Below are positions 42,758-52,615 of a stretch of 64,000 bases of DNA, one piece after another; within the stretch, counting starts at the first letter, position 1; every line of letters begins with the position of its first letter. The stretch spans positions 62,001 to 126,000 of the forward strand of contig NZ_FQVP01000002.1 of NCBI RefSeq assembly GCF_900129395.1, in the 5' to 3' direction. The stretch comes from Pseudosulfitobacter pseudonitzschiae. GTDB lineage: Bacteria > Pseudomonadota > Alphaproteobacteria > Rhodobacterales > Rhodobacteraceae. The position numbers and the translations under genes were made by a program. A model generated the notes under the pieces. The model saw only the letters and a list, made by a program, of their open reading frames with translations, was not told the DNA's origin and did no database searches.

Positions 42758-44122
42758 ATGCCCGGCAACCTTAGCTTTGATGACCTGAAATCCCGCGTCA
42801 CCGATGGCAGCATCGACACGGTGCTGGCCTGTTTTGTGGACATGCAGGGCCGTTTGATGGGCAAGCGGTTTCATGCGGTCAACTTCGTGGAAACCTCGTT
42901 CAAGGAAACCCATTGCTGCAACTACCTGCTGGCGACCGACCTTGAGATGGCGACGCCGGATGGCTATGCCTCGACCAGTTGGCAAACCGGCTATGGTGAC
43001 TATGTCATGGCCCCCGACCTGACCACGCTGCGCACTGTGCCGTGGCTGGAGGGCACCGCATTGGTGCTGTGCGATGTGCTGGACCATCACACCCACGCCC
43101 CCGTGCCCCACGATCCGCGTGCGATCCTGAAAAAGCAGGTGGCGCGGCTGCGCGATCTTGGATTTGACGCGATGATGGCGACCGAGTTGGAGTTTTTCCT
43201 GTTCGAGAAAAGCCTGGACGAAATCCGCGCGGGCGGTTTCCGCGATCTGACGCCAATCAGCGGCTATAACGAAGATTACAACATCTTCCAGACCACCAAG
43301 GAAGAAGGCGTGATGCGCCCGATCCGCAACCATCTGTTCGCCGCAGGCCTTCCCATCGAGAATTCCAAGGGCGAGGCCGAAGCCGGGCAGGAAGAGCTGA
43401 ACATTCGCTATGCCCCCGCACTGGACTGCGCCGACCACCACAGCATCGCGAAACATGCGATCAAGGAAATCGCCTGGCAAAACGGTCGCGCGGCGTCTTT
43501 CCTGCCCAAGTGGCACAAGGACCGCGTTGGCAGCTCCAGCCACGTGCACCAATCGCTGTGGCAGGGTGAGACGCCCGCGTTTTTCGACAAGGACGCCGAT
43601 CTGGGCATGTCCGAACTGATGAAAAACTATATGGCCGGGCTGATTGCCTATGCGCCGGATTATACATTCTTTCTGGCGCCTTATGTGAACAGCTACAAAC
43701 GCTTTGCCAAAGGCACCTTTGCCCCCACCAAAACCGTCTGGTCCATCGACAACCGCACCGCGGGTTTCCGTCTGTGCGGGGCCGACACCAAGGGGGTGCG
43801 GGTCGAATGCCGCATCGGCGGCTCGGACCTGAACCCCTATCTGGCGCAGGCCGCGATGCTGGCCGCCGGGATCAAGGGTATCGAGGACAAGATGGAACTG
43901 TCGCCGCCCACCACCGGCGACGTGTACGAAGACGCCAAGGCCGCCGACATTCCGCAGACCCTGCGGGCGGCGACCGAAACCTTGCGGAAATCCGCTTTCC
44001 TTCGGGATGCTTTCGGGGACGATGTGATTGACCATTACACCCGATGCGCCGAATGGGAGCAGGAAGAGTTTGACCGCGTCGTGACCGATTGGGAAATCGC
44101 GCGCGGATTTGAAAGGGCCTGA
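42758..44122 (+). CDS. glutamine synthetase-family gamma-glutamyl-amine ligase
   Basis: A 454-residue member of the glutamine synthetase family, in the group with PuuA, IpuC and GlnT. Landmarks are ATELEFFLFEKS (metal Glu), HVHQSLW, NSYKRFAKGTFAPTKTVWSIDNR (nucleotide and phosphate contacts) and VECRIGGSDLNPYLAQAAML. Such enzymes join glutamate to an amine with ATP. The normal GlnA regulatory features, such as an adenylylation Tyr loop, are not evident. Its position between a TRAP importer and two dehydrogenases favours an imported amine over ammonia as substrate. Confidence 0.85.
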   Translation: MPGNLSFDDLKSRVTDGSIDTVLACFVDMQGRLMGKRFHAVNFVETSFKETHCCNYLLATDLEMATPDGYASTSWQTGYGDYVMAPDLTTLRTVPWLEGTALVLCDVLDHHTHAPVPHDPRAILKKQVARLRDLGFDAMMATELEFFLFEKSLDEIRAGGFRDLTPISGYNEDYNIFQTTKEEGVMRPIRNHLFAAGLPIENSKGEAEAGQEELNIRYAPALDCADHHSIAKHAIKEIAWQNGRAASFLPKWHKDRVGSSSHVHQSLWQGETPAFFDKDADLGMSELMKNYMAGLIAYAPDYTFFLAPYVNSYKRFAKGTFAPTKTVWSIDNRTAGFRLCGADTKGVRVECRIGGSDLNPYLAQAAMLAAGIKGIEDKMELSPPTTGDVYEDAKAADIPQTLRAATETLRKSAFLRDAFGDDVIDHYTRCAEWEQEEFDRVVTDWEIARGFERA

Positions 44123-44124
44123 CC

Positions 44125-45495
44125 ATGATTACCTGTATTTCGCCGATCGACGGATCGGTCTACGCCGAGCGCACGCCGCTGGGCGCATCTGACGCTGCGG
44201 CTGCTGTTGCGCGTGCGAAGGCTGCACAAGCCGCTTGGGCCGCACGTCCCTTGGCTGAACGGATCGCGCTGGTCCAGGACGGCGTGGCCCGTGTCGGGGC
44301 GATGAATGACGCCATCGTGCCAGAACTGGCGCACCAGATGGGCCGGCCCGTCCGATATGGCGGGGAATTCGGTGGTTTCAACGAACGTGCCAGCTATATG
44401 GCCGACATTGCGCAGGACGCGCTGGCCGATATCGTGGTCGAGGACAGCGACAAATTCCGCCGCGTGATCAAACGGGTGCCGCATGGCGTCGTGCTGGTCG
44501 TGGCGCCGTGGAACTATCCCTATATGACCGCGATCAACACAGTCGCACCCGCGCTGATTGCGGGCAACACGGTGATGCTGAAACACGCGAGCCAGACGCC
44601 GCTGGTGGGTGAGCGTATGGCCGAAGCGCTCCACGCGGCCGGTATCCCGCAGGACGTGTTCCAGAACGTGTTTCTGGACCACCAGACCACGTCTGACCTG
44701 ATCGCGGCGAAATCGTTCGGTTTCGTCAACTTCACCGGCTCGGTCGGCGGGGGCCGCGCGATTGAAACGGCTGCCGCTGGCACATTCACCGGCGTCGGGC
44801 TGGAGCTGGGCGGCAAAGATCCCGGCTATGTCTGTGATGACGCCGATGTGCAGGCCGCTGCCGATACGCTGATTGACGGGGCAATGTTCAACTCGGGGCA
44901 ATGCTGCTGCGGTATCGAACGGATCTATGTGGCCGAAGCGCTGTTTGACGATTTCGTCGCCAAGGCGGTCGAGATCGTCAAAGGGTACAAGCTGGGCAAC
45001 CCGCTGGACCCGGAAACCACGATCGGCCCGATGGCGCACGTGCGGTTTGCCGACACCGTGCGCGAACAGACCGCCGAGGCGATTGCCGCAGGGGCCACGG
45101 CCCACATCGACCCCGCCGATTTCCCGCAGGACGGGGGCGCGTACCTGATGCCGCAGATCCTGACGAACGTGACCCACGACATGCGCGTGATGCGCGAGGA
45201 AAGCTTTGGCCCCGTGGTCGGCATCATGGCCGTCAAGGACGACGCCGAAGCGATCCGGCTGATGAACGACAGCGACTACGGGCTGACGGCATCCGTCTGG
45301 ACGCAGGACGCGGCGCGCGCCGAGGCGATTGCCGACCAGATCGAAACCGGCACCGTGTTCATGAACCGCGCCGACTACCTTGATCCGGCGCTGTGCTGGA
45401 CCGGCTGCAAGGACACCGGTCGCGGTGGCGGTCTGTCGGTCATCGGCTATCACAACCTGACCCGTCCCAAATCCTACCACCTGAAGAAAGCCTGA
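44125..45495 (+). CDS. aldehyde dehydrogenase (NAD(P)+)
   Basis: A 456-residue aldehyde dehydrogenase. VVAPWNYPYMTAINTVAPALIAGN is the cofactor-binding region, LELGGKDPGYVC holds the general-base Glu, and FNSGQCCCG holds the catalytic Cys among three consecutive Cys residues. It belongs with succinate-semialdehyde and gamma-glutamylaldehyde-type dehydrogenases. It starts 2 bases after the ligase gene and is followed 4 bases later by an alcohol dehydrogenase, so the pair should convert an alcohol to an acid through the aldehyde. Confidence 0.92.
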   Translation: MITCISPIDGSVYAERTPLGASDAAAAVARAKAAQAAWAARPLAERIALVQDGVARVGAMNDAIVPELAHQMGRPVRYGGEFGGFNERASYMADIAQDALADIVVEDSDKFRRVIKRVPHGVVLVVAPWNYPYMTAINTVAPALIAGNTVMLKHASQTPLVGERMAEALHAAGIPQDVFQNVFLDHQTTSDLIAAKSFGFVNFTGSVGGGRAIETAAAGTFTGVGLELGGKDPGYVCDDADVQAAADTLIDGAMFNSGQCCCGIERIYVAEALFDDFVAKAVEIVKGYKLGNPLDPETTIGPMAHVRFADTVREQTAEAIAAGATAHIDPADFPQDGGAYLMPQILTNVTHDMRVMREESFGPVVGIMAVKDDAEAIRLMNDSDYGLTASVWTQDAARAEAIADQIETGTVFMNRADYLDPALCWTGCKDTGRGGGLSVIGYHNLTRPKSYHLKKA

Positions 45496-45499
45496 TCCC

Positions 45500-46648
45500 A
45501 TGACGCTGACTGCAAATTGGTCCTATCCCACCGCAATCCGCTTTGGCGCGGGGCGCATTTCCGAGATCGTCGAGGCCTGCATGGCCGCAGGCATCACCAA
45601 GCCGCTGCTGATCACAGATCGCGGGCTGGCGGGCATGGACATCACCCAGCGCACGCTGGACCTGATCGACGCCGCCGGTCTGGGCCGCGCGATGTTTTCC
45701 GACGTGGACCCGAACCCGACCGAAGTGAACGCGCAGGCGGGCGTCGCGGTGTACCGCGAGGGTGGCCATGACGGTGTGATCGCCTTTGGCGGCGGCTCGG
45801 GCCTTGATCTGGGCAAGGTGGTGGCGTTTCTGGCGGGGCAAAGCCGCCCGATCTGGGATTTCGAGGATATCGGCGACTGGTGGACGCGTGCCGACGCCGA
45901 CGCCATCGCCCCCATTGTGGCCGTGCCCACCACCGCGGGCACCGGGTCCGAAGTGGGCCGCGCGTCGGTTATCACCAACTCGGAAACCGCCGAGAAAAAG
46001 ATTATCTTCCACCCCAAGATCCTTCCGCGCGTCGTGATCTGCGATCCTGAGCTGACCGTGGGGATGCCGCCGTTCATCACCGCAGGCACCGGACTTGATG
46101 CCTTTGCGCACTGCGTCGAGGCGTTCTGTTCGCCGCATTATCACCCAATGAGCCAAGGCATGGCGCTGGAAGGGATGCGGCTGGTCAAGGATTACCTGCC
46201 GCGTGCCTACAAGGACGGCACCGACATCGAAGCGCGCGCGCAGATGATGTCGGCGGCTGCCATGGGGGCCACCGCGTTCCAAAAGGGGCTGGGCGCGATC
46301 CACGCCTTGTCGCACCCCATTGGCGCGATCTATCACACGCACCACGGCACCACGAACGCCGTGTGTATGCCTGCCGTGCTGCAATTCAACCGCCCCGAGA
46401 TCGAAACCAAGATCGCCCAGGCCGCGCGCTATCTGGACATCGACGGCGGCTTTGACGGGTTCTGCGCCTTTGTCGACGATCTGAACGCGTCGATGGGCAT
46501 TCCCAAGACGCTGAAGGGTCTGGGTGTTGAAAACCCCGACGTGGATCGCATCGTGGCTGGCGCACTGATCGACCCCAGCACCGGCGGCAATCCGGTGAAA
46601 ATGACCGAAGAAAACACGCGCGAACTGCTGCTGAATATCATCGGTTAA
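45500..46648 (+). CDS. iron-containing alcohol dehydrogenase
   Basis: A 382-residue group III alcohol dehydrogenase. The NAD motif GGGSGLDLGK is present. The metal ligands appear in GTGLDAFAHCVEAF (Asp, His) and in HALSHPIGAIYHTHHG (two His). It oxidises a primary alcohol to the aldehyde taken by the preceding ALDH. It is the last gene of the operon; a strong hairpin follows. Confidence 0.92.
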   Translation: MTLTANWSYPTAIRFGAGRISEIVEACMAAGITKPLLITDRGLAGMDITQRTLDLIDAAGLGRAMFSDVDPNPTEVNAQAGVAVYREGGHDGVIAFGGGSGLDLGKVVAFLAGQSRPIWDFEDIGDWWTRADADAIAPIVAVPTTAGTGSEVGRASVITNSETAEKKIIFHPKILPRVVICDPELTVGMPPFITAGTGLDAFAHCVEAFCSPHYHPMSQGMALEGMRLVKDYLPRAYKDGTDIEARAQMMSAAAMGATAFQKGLGAIHALSHPIGAIYHTHHGTTNAVCMPAVLQFNRPEIETKIAQAARYLDIDGGFDGFCAFVDDLNASMGIPKTLKGLGVENPDVDRIVAGALIDPSTGGNPVKMTEENTRELLLNIIG

Positions 46649-46668
46649 GCCTGTCTCTAAGCAAAACG

Positions 46669-46697
46669 CCGCGTACCGCCCGACATGCGGTACGCGG
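46669..46697 (+). terminator. hairpin after the alcohol dehydrogenase gene
   Basis: Eleven-bp perfect stem CCGCGTACCGC / GCGGTACGCGG with a seven-base loop. There is no T run after it, so it may mark the operon end without being a classical rho-independent terminator. Confidence 0.5.
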
Positions 46698-46761
46698 ATG
46701 ATTGCGTGTGTTCACCTTTGCGTTAGGGTGATGCCCAAACAAGAATGGGCAGGGCAGAAAA

Positions 46762-47907
46762 ATGATCATCACACGACGCAATTTCACACTTGGACTGACC
46801 GCAGGGCTGGGCCTTGCAAGCTGTGGCACTTCGATGCCGGGCATTCCCTCGGCGTCATCGGGCGGGCTGCCCGACGACCTGCGCCCGGTGCCGAATGCCG
46901 GCTGGAGCCAATGGGTCGCATCGTTCCGCGACCGCGCAGGCGCACAGGGCATTTCCGACAGCACGCTGAATGCAGGCTTTCGCGGCGCAGGCTATCTGCC
47001 CGGCGTGGTCAAACGCGACCGCAACCAGACCGAGTTCAGCCGCACGCTGGAAGATTACCTTGCCATCGCGGCATCCAACGAACGCGTCACCAAGGGCCGC
47101 GCCGCCTATGCGCGCCACGGCAGCACGTTGAACGCGCTTGAGGGGAAATATGGCGTCGATAGCACCATCATCTGCGCGATCTGGGGGCTGGAGAGCTTTT
47201 TCGGCGAGCGCAAGGGCGATGTGCCGGTCGTCTCGGCCACCTCGACGCTGGCCTATGACGGTCGGCGCGGGGAATTTTTTGAAAAACAACTGGTTGCAGC
47301 CCTGAAGATCGTTCAAAGCGGTGATATCAGCGCCGACCGCATGGTCGGAAGCTGGGCGGGAGCCATGGGCCACACCCAGTTCATCCCCACATCCTATCAG
47401 GCCTTTGCCGTCGATTTTAATGGTGATGGCCGCCGCGACATCTGGTCGGCGGACCCCAGCGACGCGCTGGCCTCGACCGCCGCCTACCTGCAACGCAACG
47501 GCTGGTCCCGTGGCACCCGCTGGGGCGGCGAGGTGGGCAACGGCGCGCCTGCGGGCAGCATCATCACACCGCAACCCGGTGGCCCCAGCTTTGCCGTCAC
47601 GTCGAATTTCAACGCGATCAAACGCTACAACAACTCGGACAGCTACGCGATTGGGGTGGGCCATTTGGCCGACCGCATCGGCGGGGCAGGGCCGTTGCGC
47701 GGATCGTTCCCGCCAGATGCCAACGGGCTGACCAAGGACGACCGCATCGCGTTGCAACGCAAGCTGACCGCCGCAGGCTTTGACACGGACGGGGCTGACG
47801 GGGTTCTGGGGCCGAAAAGCCAGGCCGCGATCAGCGCCTATCAGTCCAGCCGTGGACTGCCCGCCACCGGCGTACCCTCGCAGGAATTGCTGCGATCCCT
47901 CGGCTAA
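46762..47907 (+). CDS. lytic murein transglycosylase, MltB-type with peptidoglycan-binding domain
   Basis: A 381-residue lipoprotein. The leader has RR and a hydrophobic core ending LASC, a lipobox with Cys at about residue 21. The SLT_2 catalytic domain covers about residues 45-310 with the catalytic Glu in IWGLESFFGE and GAMGHTQFIPTSY. A C-terminal PG_binding_1 domain (RIALQRKLTAAGFDTDGADGVLG) ends the protein. It cleaves peptidoglycan to 1,6-anhydromuropeptides at the periplasmic face. It stands alone between two hairpins. Confidence 0.92.
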   Translation: MIITRRNFTLGLTAGLGLASCGTSMPGIPSASSGGLPDDLRPVPNAGWSQWVASFRDRAGAQGISDSTLNAGFRGAGYLPGVVKRDRNQTEFSRTLEDYLAIAASNERVTKGRAAYARHGSTLNALEGKYGVDSTIICAIWGLESFFGERKGDVPVVSATSTLAYDGRRGEFFEKQLVAALKIVQSGDISADRMVGSWAGAMGHTQFIPTSYQAFAVDFNGDGRRDIWSADPSDALASTAAYLQRNGWSRGTRWGGEVGNGAPAGSIITPQPGGPSFAVTSNFNAIKRYNNSDSYAIGVGHLADRIGGAGPLRGSFPPDANGLTKDDRIALQRKLTAAGFDTDGADGVLGPKSQAAISAYQSSRGLPATGVPSQELLRSLG

Positions 47908-47925
47908 GACCTGTAAAACGGCATT

Positions 47926-47950
47926 GCCGCGCGGTTTTCCCCCGCGCGGC
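47926..47950 (+). terminator. hairpin after the transglycosylase gene
   Basis: Nine-bp perfect stem GCCGCGCGG / CCGCGCGGC with loop TTTTCCC. No T run follows, so termination strength is uncertain. Confidence 0.45.
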
Positions 47951-47962
47951 GGCCTGCGCGGC

Positions 47963-47991
47963 TTGACTTCCCACCCTATGGGCGGTGTATC
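47963..47991 (+). promoter_or_regulatory. candidate aspS promoter
   Basis: TTGACT (47963-47968) and TGTATC (47986-47991) are 17 bases apart, placing the start of transcription near 47998, about 30 bases before the aspS ATG. Confidence 0.45.
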
Positions 47992-48027
47992 TGCCCCGAT
48001 CATCAGCCCAGAGAGCGGGAGCCTATT

Positions 48028-49878
48028 ATGCACGCCTATCGCAGCCACACCTGCGCCGAACTGACCGCCGCCGACGTCGGCAAAACCGTCCGCCTGTCCG
48101 GTTGGGTCAATCGCGTGCGCGATCACGGGGGCATCCTGTTCGTCGACCTGCGCGACCATTACGGCGTGACGCAGGTTCTGTGCGACCCCGACAGCGCCGC
48201 ATTTGCCGACGTGGAAAAGCTGCGCAGCGAATGGTGCATTCGCATTGACGGTGACGTGAAGGCCCGCGCGCCCGAACTGGTCAACGCCAAGATCCCCACC
48301 GGTGAGATCGAAGTGTTCGTGCGCGAGGTCGAAGTGCTGGGCCCTGCCGCCGAACTGCCGTTGATGGTGTTTGGCGATCAGGAATACCCCGAGGAAACCC
48401 GCCTGAAATACCGCTATCTGGACCTGCGCCGCGAAAAGATGCAGGCCAACATGAAGCTGCGCTCGGATGTCGTCGCCTCGATCCGCCGCCGCATGTGGGA
48501 TGCCAAGTTCCGCGAATACCAGACGCCGATCATCACCGCATCGTCGCCCGAAGGTGCACGGGATTTCCTGGTGCCGTCGCGCCTGCACCCCGGCAAGTTC
48601 TATGCGCTGCCGCAGGCCCCCCAGCAGTTCAAACAGCTGTTGATGGTCTCGGGTTTTGACAAATATTTCCAGATCGCGCCCTGTTTCCGCGATGAAGACC
48701 CGCGTGCCGACCGGTCGCCCACCGATTTCTACCAGCTTGACCTTGAGATGAGCTTTGTCACCCAGCAGGACGTGTTCGACACGATCCAGCCGGTGATCGG
48801 CGGCATTTTCGAGGAATTCGGCGGCGGGCGCAAAGTCGACCAGACGTGGGAGCAGATCAGCTATCGCGACGCGGCCCTGTGGTACGGCAGCGACAAGCCC
48901 GACCTGCGCAACCCGATCAAGATGCAGGTCGTGTCCGAGCATTTTGCGGGGTCCGGTTTCGCCATCTTCGCCAAGCTGCTGGAACAGGACGGCACCGAAG
49001 TGCGCGCCATTCCCGCGCCCACAGGCGGGTCGCGCAAGTTCTGCGACCGGATGAACGCATTCGCCCAGAAGGAAGGTCTGCCCGGCATGGGCTATATCTT
49101 TTGGCGCGAGAAAACCGCCGATGCCGTGGCCCAGGAACTGGGCATCACCGTGAAAGAAGCCCAAGCCAAGCTGAAATCCGGCGAAGTCGAAGGCGGCATG
49201 GAAGCGGCCGGTCCGCTGGCCAAGAACATCGGCCCCGAGCGCACCGAAGCCATCCGCCAGCAACTGGGTCTTGGCATGGGTGATGCGGCGTTCTTCCTGG
49301 GCGGCAAGCCCAAACAGTTCGAAGCCATCGCGGGCCGCGCCCGGAACATCATCGGTGACGAACTGGGCCTGACCGACAAGGACCGCTTTGCCTTTGCATG
49401 GATCGTCGATTTCCCGATCTATGAAAAGGACGAGACCACCGGCAAGATCGACTTTGAACACAACCCGTTCTCGATGCCCCAAGGCGGCATGGAAGCGTTG
49501 CAAGGCGATCCGCTTGAGGTCTTGGGTTATCAGTATGACCTGGCCTGCAACGGCTATGAACTGGTGTCCGGTGCCATTCGGAACCACCGCCCCGAGATCA
49601 TGTTCAAAGCGTTTGAAATCGCCGGCTATGACGAGGCCGAGGTGCGCAAACGCTTTGGCGGCATGGTCAACGCGTTCCAATACGGCGCCCCGCCCCACGG
49701 CGGTTGTGCTGCCGGTATTGACCGCATCGTGATGTTGCTGGCGAACGAACAGAACATCCGCGAAGTGATCCTGTTCCCGATGAACCAGCGCGCCGAAGAT
49801 CTGATGATGAACGCACCGTCTGACCCCACCAGCGATCAGCTGATGGAACTGGGTCTGCGGGTCATTCCGCAAGACTGA
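48028..49878 (+). CDS. aspS: aspartyl-tRNA synthetase
   Basis: A 616-residue class II tRNA synthetase charging tRNA-Asp. It has the N-terminal OB-fold anticodon domain ([23 protein letters not shown]), then motif 2 ([10 protein letters not shown]), the bacterial GAD insertion (about residues 310-430), and motif 3 ([18 protein letters not shown]). The size is normal for the bacterial long form. Bacterial AspRS of species that use Asp-tRNA(Asn) transamidation is non-discriminating; that cannot be judged here. It is transcribed alone. Confidence 0.96.
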   Translation: MHAYRSHTCAELTAADVGKTVRLSGWVNRVRDHGGILFVDLRDHYGVTQVLCDPDSAAFADVEKLRSEWCIRIDGDVKARAPELVNAKIPTGEIEVFVREVEVLGPAAELPLMVFGDQEYPEETRLKYRYLDLRREKMQANMKLRSDVVASIRRRMWDAKFREYQTPIITASSPEGARDFLVPSRLHPGKFYALPQAPQQFKQLLMVSGFDKYFQIAPCFRDEDPRADRSPTDFYQLDLEMSFVTQQDVFDTIQPVIGGIFEEFGGGRKVDQTWEQISYRDAALWYGSDKPDLRNPIKMQVVSEHFAGSGFAIFAKLLEQDGTEVRAIPAPTGGSRKFCDRMNAFAQKEGLPGMGYIFWREKTADAVAQELGITVKEAQAKLKSGEVEGGMEAAGPLAKNIGPERTEAIRQQLGLGMGDAAFFLGGKPKQFEAIAGRARNIIGDELGLTDKDRFAFAWIVDFPIYEKDETTGKIDFEHNPFSMPQGGMEALQGDPLEVLGYQYDLACNGYELVSGAIRNHRPEIMFKAFEIAGYDEAEVRKRFGGMVNAFQYGAPPHGGCAAGIDRIVMLLANEQNIREVILFPMNQRAEDLMMNAPSDPTSDQLMELGLRVIPQD

Positions 49879-49919
49879 CGCACATTTGGGCGATCCGTCG
49901 CCTGCGATGAAAAAGTGAT

Positions 49920-49951
49920 GGGGCGCGCCGATGCAAATGGGCGCGCCCCTT
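49920..49951 (+). terminator. terminator after aspS
   Basis: Ten-bp perfect stem GGGGCGCGCC / GGCGCGCCCC with a ten-base loop, followed only by TT and then AT-rich DNA. It is a likely terminator, though the T run is short. Confidence 0.6.
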
Positions 49952-49987
49952 GCTATATTGCATCCATGATCGGCAAGGGAGTTGTCC

Positions 49988-51373
49988 GTGCGCGCATTCC
50001 AACCTGAGTTTGCAGAAATGCGATTTGGCTGCGGCCTGTCGCCCGTGATCGCCCCCATAGCGTCAGTCGAGGCAATGCTGGCCGGTATCGCCGCCCCCGA
50101 CGCGATGGCGCAACGCTTTCCGATCGAGCCGTTCAGCACCTTTCGCGAACGCATGGTTGCCAGTGACGAATTGCGTACCACCCTGCGGGCGAACCGCGGC
50201 AAGCCCGAGGCGAAAGAGGCCCAAAAAGAGCGTAACCTGTTGAAGAAACAGGCCCGCATCGACATGACGCACTGGCTGGGCATGTCGATGCTGCGCCGGA
50301 CCTATACCGAAACGGGGTTTTTCGAGCGGTTGGTCTATTTCTGGGGTGACCACTTTACCGCCACGGGCAAGGCGGGCGTGGTGAAACGCGCCACGTCACC
50401 CTACATCGAAGATGGCATTCGCCCCTTTGTTGGCGGTCGTTTCGCTGATCTGCTGATCAGCGCCGTGACCCATCCGGTGATGCTGCAATTTCTGGATCAG
50501 GACCGGTCCATGGGGCCGGGCAGCGAACGGGCGCAAAAACGGGGCAAGACGGCGGGCCTGAACGAAAACCTCGCCCGTGAAGTGATGGAATTGCACACGC
50601 TTGGGGTCGATGGCCCCTATACCCAGGACGATGTGCGCCAACTGGCCGAGCTGTTTACCGGCCTGTCGTTTCAGCCCAAGCAAGGCGCCAAATTCCGCAA
50701 GGACTATGTCGAGCCGGGGGCCGAGACGGTGCTGGGCGTGACATATGACGATGCCTATTCGATCAAGCCGGTTCATGCGGTTCTGGAAGACCTTTCCGTG
50801 CATCCAGCCACCGCGCGGCACCTGTCGTGGAAACTGGCGGTGCATTTTGTGTCCGACACGCCTGACCCCGCGCTGATCGACCACGTGACCGCGCGTTACA
50901 TCGAAACCGAGGGCGACCTGATGCAGGTCTATGCCGCATTGCTGGAACATCCCGCCGCGTGGTCCCAAGAGGGCGCGAACATCAAGCCGCCGGTGGAATT
51001 CGTAGGCTCGGCCATGCGCGCGCTGGCCGTTGATCCCGCTGTCGTGACCGAGATGCCCGAAAAGCGGGTGCGCAATGTGCTGCTGACACCGATGGCGGTG
51101 ATGGGTCAGACCTGGCAGAAGTTTTCCGGCCCCGACGGCTGGCCCGAAGAAGACGACGCATGGCTGACGCCGCAAGGGTTGTCGGGCCGCGTGCGCTGGG
51201 CCATGGCCGGGCCGGAAATGCTGCGCCCCGATCTGCCGGACCCGCGCGCCTTTGTCGACACGGCGTTGGGCAGCTTTGCCCCCGAAGACGTGAAATTTGC
51301 GGCCGGTGCCGCCGAAAGCAAATCCGAAGCCATCGGCCTTGTGCTGATGTCCCCCGCGTTCCAGCGCCGCTAG
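49988..51373 (+). CDS. DUF1800 domain protein
   Basis: A 461-residue DUF1800 protein. FGCGLSP at the N-terminus, YFWGDHFT, ENLAREVMELHTLGVDGPYTQDDVRQLAELFTG-like helices and NIKPPVEFVGSAMRAL are characteristic. The family is widespread but has no established activity. It is nearly always paired with a DUF1501 gene, as here 11 bases downstream. I chose GTG 49988 because GGGAG lies 6 bases upstream; TTG 49982 would leave no spacing. No signal peptide is obvious. Confidence 0.85.
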   Translation: MRAFQPEFAEMRFGCGLSPVIAPIASVEAMLAGIAAPDAMAQRFPIEPFSTFRERMVASDELRTTLRANRGKPEAKEAQKERNLLKKQARIDMTHWLGMSMLRRTYTETGFFERLVYFWGDHFTATGKAGVVKRATSPYIEDGIRPFVGGRFADLLISAVTHPVMLQFLDQDRSMGPGSERAQKRGKTAGLNENLAREVMELHTLGVDGPYTQDDVRQLAELFTGLSFQPKQGAKFRKDYVEPGAETVLGVTYDDAYSIKPVHAVLEDLSVHPATARHLSWKLAVHFVSDTPDPALIDHVTARYIETEGDLMQVYAALLEHPAAWSQEGANIKPPVEFVGSAMRALAVDPAVVTEMPEKRVRNVLLTPMAVMGQTWQKFSGPDGWPEEDDAWLTPQGLSGRVRWAMAGPEMLRPDLPDPRAFVDTALGSFAPEDVKFAAGAAESKSEAIGLVLMSPAFQRR

Positions 51374-51384
51374 GAGTAGCCGCC

Positions 51385-52587
51385 ATGACCGATCTTACGC
51401 GCCGCTTTTTTCTGACCCGCTCTGCGGTTCTGGGCTGTTCGCTCGCGGCCAGCCCGCTGCTGACGCCGGTCACTTTTGCCGCGGCCCCCTGGGACACCCG
51501 GCTGATTGTCATCATCCTGCGCGGCGCGATGGACGGGCTGGACGCGGTGCAGCCTTATGGCGACGCCAGCTATGCGGGCCTGCGCAGCAGCCTTGCGGGC
51601 GGTCCGCAGAACGGGGCGATGGACCTGGACGGGTTCTTTGCGCTGCATCCCGCGATGGCGGCTCTGGCGCCGATGTGGAAGGCGGGCGAGCTGGGCTTTG
51701 CCCATGCGGTCAGCACGCCCTACCGCGACAAGCGCAGCCATTTCGACGGGCAGGATGTTCTGGAAGCAGGCACAGACACGCTGCAAGGCGGCGTGCGCGA
51801 CGGCTGGTTGAACCGGATGCTGCAAGAGGTGCCGGGCGTCGAGGCGGACACGGCCTATGCCATCGGTATGAGCGAAATGCCGATTCTCAAGGGCAAGGCG
51901 CCAGTGGCAAACTGGACCCCCGAGGCGACCCTCAGCCTGAGCCCGCAGGCGGAACGTCTGCTGGGCATGATCTCGGAAAGCGATCCGGCAATGCACGCAG
52001 CACTGGCAGAGGCGGCGCTGTTGTCAGCGGCGGATGCGCCCACGATGTCGGGCAACATGGCCCGCGATATGCAGGAAATCCGCAAGGGTGGCCAACATTT
52101 GAAAATTGCAGAGTTTGCCGCCAAACGCCTGCGAGAGGACGCGCGGGTCGCGTCGTTTTCGCTGAACGGCTGGGACACCCACCGCTTTCAGGAGCGCGGA
52201 TTGAAAGCGGCCTTGGGCGAGCTGTCCGATACGCTGGTGCATCTGAAACAGGAGCTGACCGGCCCTGTCTGGGGCAAGACCGCTGTCGTTGCGATGACCG
52301 AGTTCGGGCGCACAGCGCGCGAAAACGGCACCGGTGGTACGGATCACGGAACCGGTGGGCTGATGGTGATGGCGGGCGGCGCGATCAAGGGTGGCAAGGT
52401 CTATGGCGACTGGCCGGGGCTGAGAGAATCGGACCTGTACGAAGGCCGCGACCTGATGCCGACCCGTGACGTTCGCGCCCACGCAGCATGGATCATGCAG
52501 GCGATGACCGGTCTGGACAAAGCCACGCTGGAACGGGTGATCTTTCCGGGGCTTGATATGGGCAGCAATCCGGGGATCGTTCTTTAG
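51385..52587 (+). CDS. DUF1501 domain protein, Tat-exported
   Basis: A 400-residue DUF1501 protein with a Tat leader (TRRFFLTRSAVLGCSLAASP). The mature domain is related to sulfatases and alkaline phosphatases in fold, with VIILRGAMDGLDAV near the start, LNGWDTHRFQ and TEFGRTARENGTGGTDHGTGG near the active-site region. It is paired with the DUF1800 gene upstream. The function of the pair is not known. Export by Tat suggests a folded, possibly metal-containing periplasmic protein. Confidence 0.87.
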   Translation: MTDLTRRFFLTRSAVLGCSLAASPLLTPVTFAAAPWDTRLIVIILRGAMDGLDAVQPYGDASYAGLRSSLAGGPQNGAMDLDGFFALHPAMAALAPMWKAGELGFAHAVSTPYRDKRSHFDGQDVLEAGTDTLQGGVRDGWLNRMLQEVPGVEADTAYAIGMSEMPILKGKAPVANWTPEATLSLSPQAERLLGMISESDPAMHAALAEAALLSAADAPTMSGNMARDMQEIRKGGQHLKIAEFAAKRLREDARVASFSLNGWDTHRFQERGLKAALGELSDTLVHLKQELTGPVWGKTAVVAMTEFGRTARENGTGGTDHGTGGLMVMAGGAIKGGKVYGDWPGLRESDLYEGRDLMPTRDVRAHAAWIMQAMTGLDKATLERVIFPGLDMGSNPGIVL

Positions 52588-52615
52588 CGGGGCGTTCCCT
52601 GGGAACAAATCGCAC

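Noticed and set aside
46855-50283. Very long minus-strand open frame (1142 codons) opposite the transglycosylase and aspS genes
   Set aside because: It covers two well-identified genes on the plus strand. The translation is low-complexity and motif-free; absence of stops follows from the strong GC bias at third codon positions.
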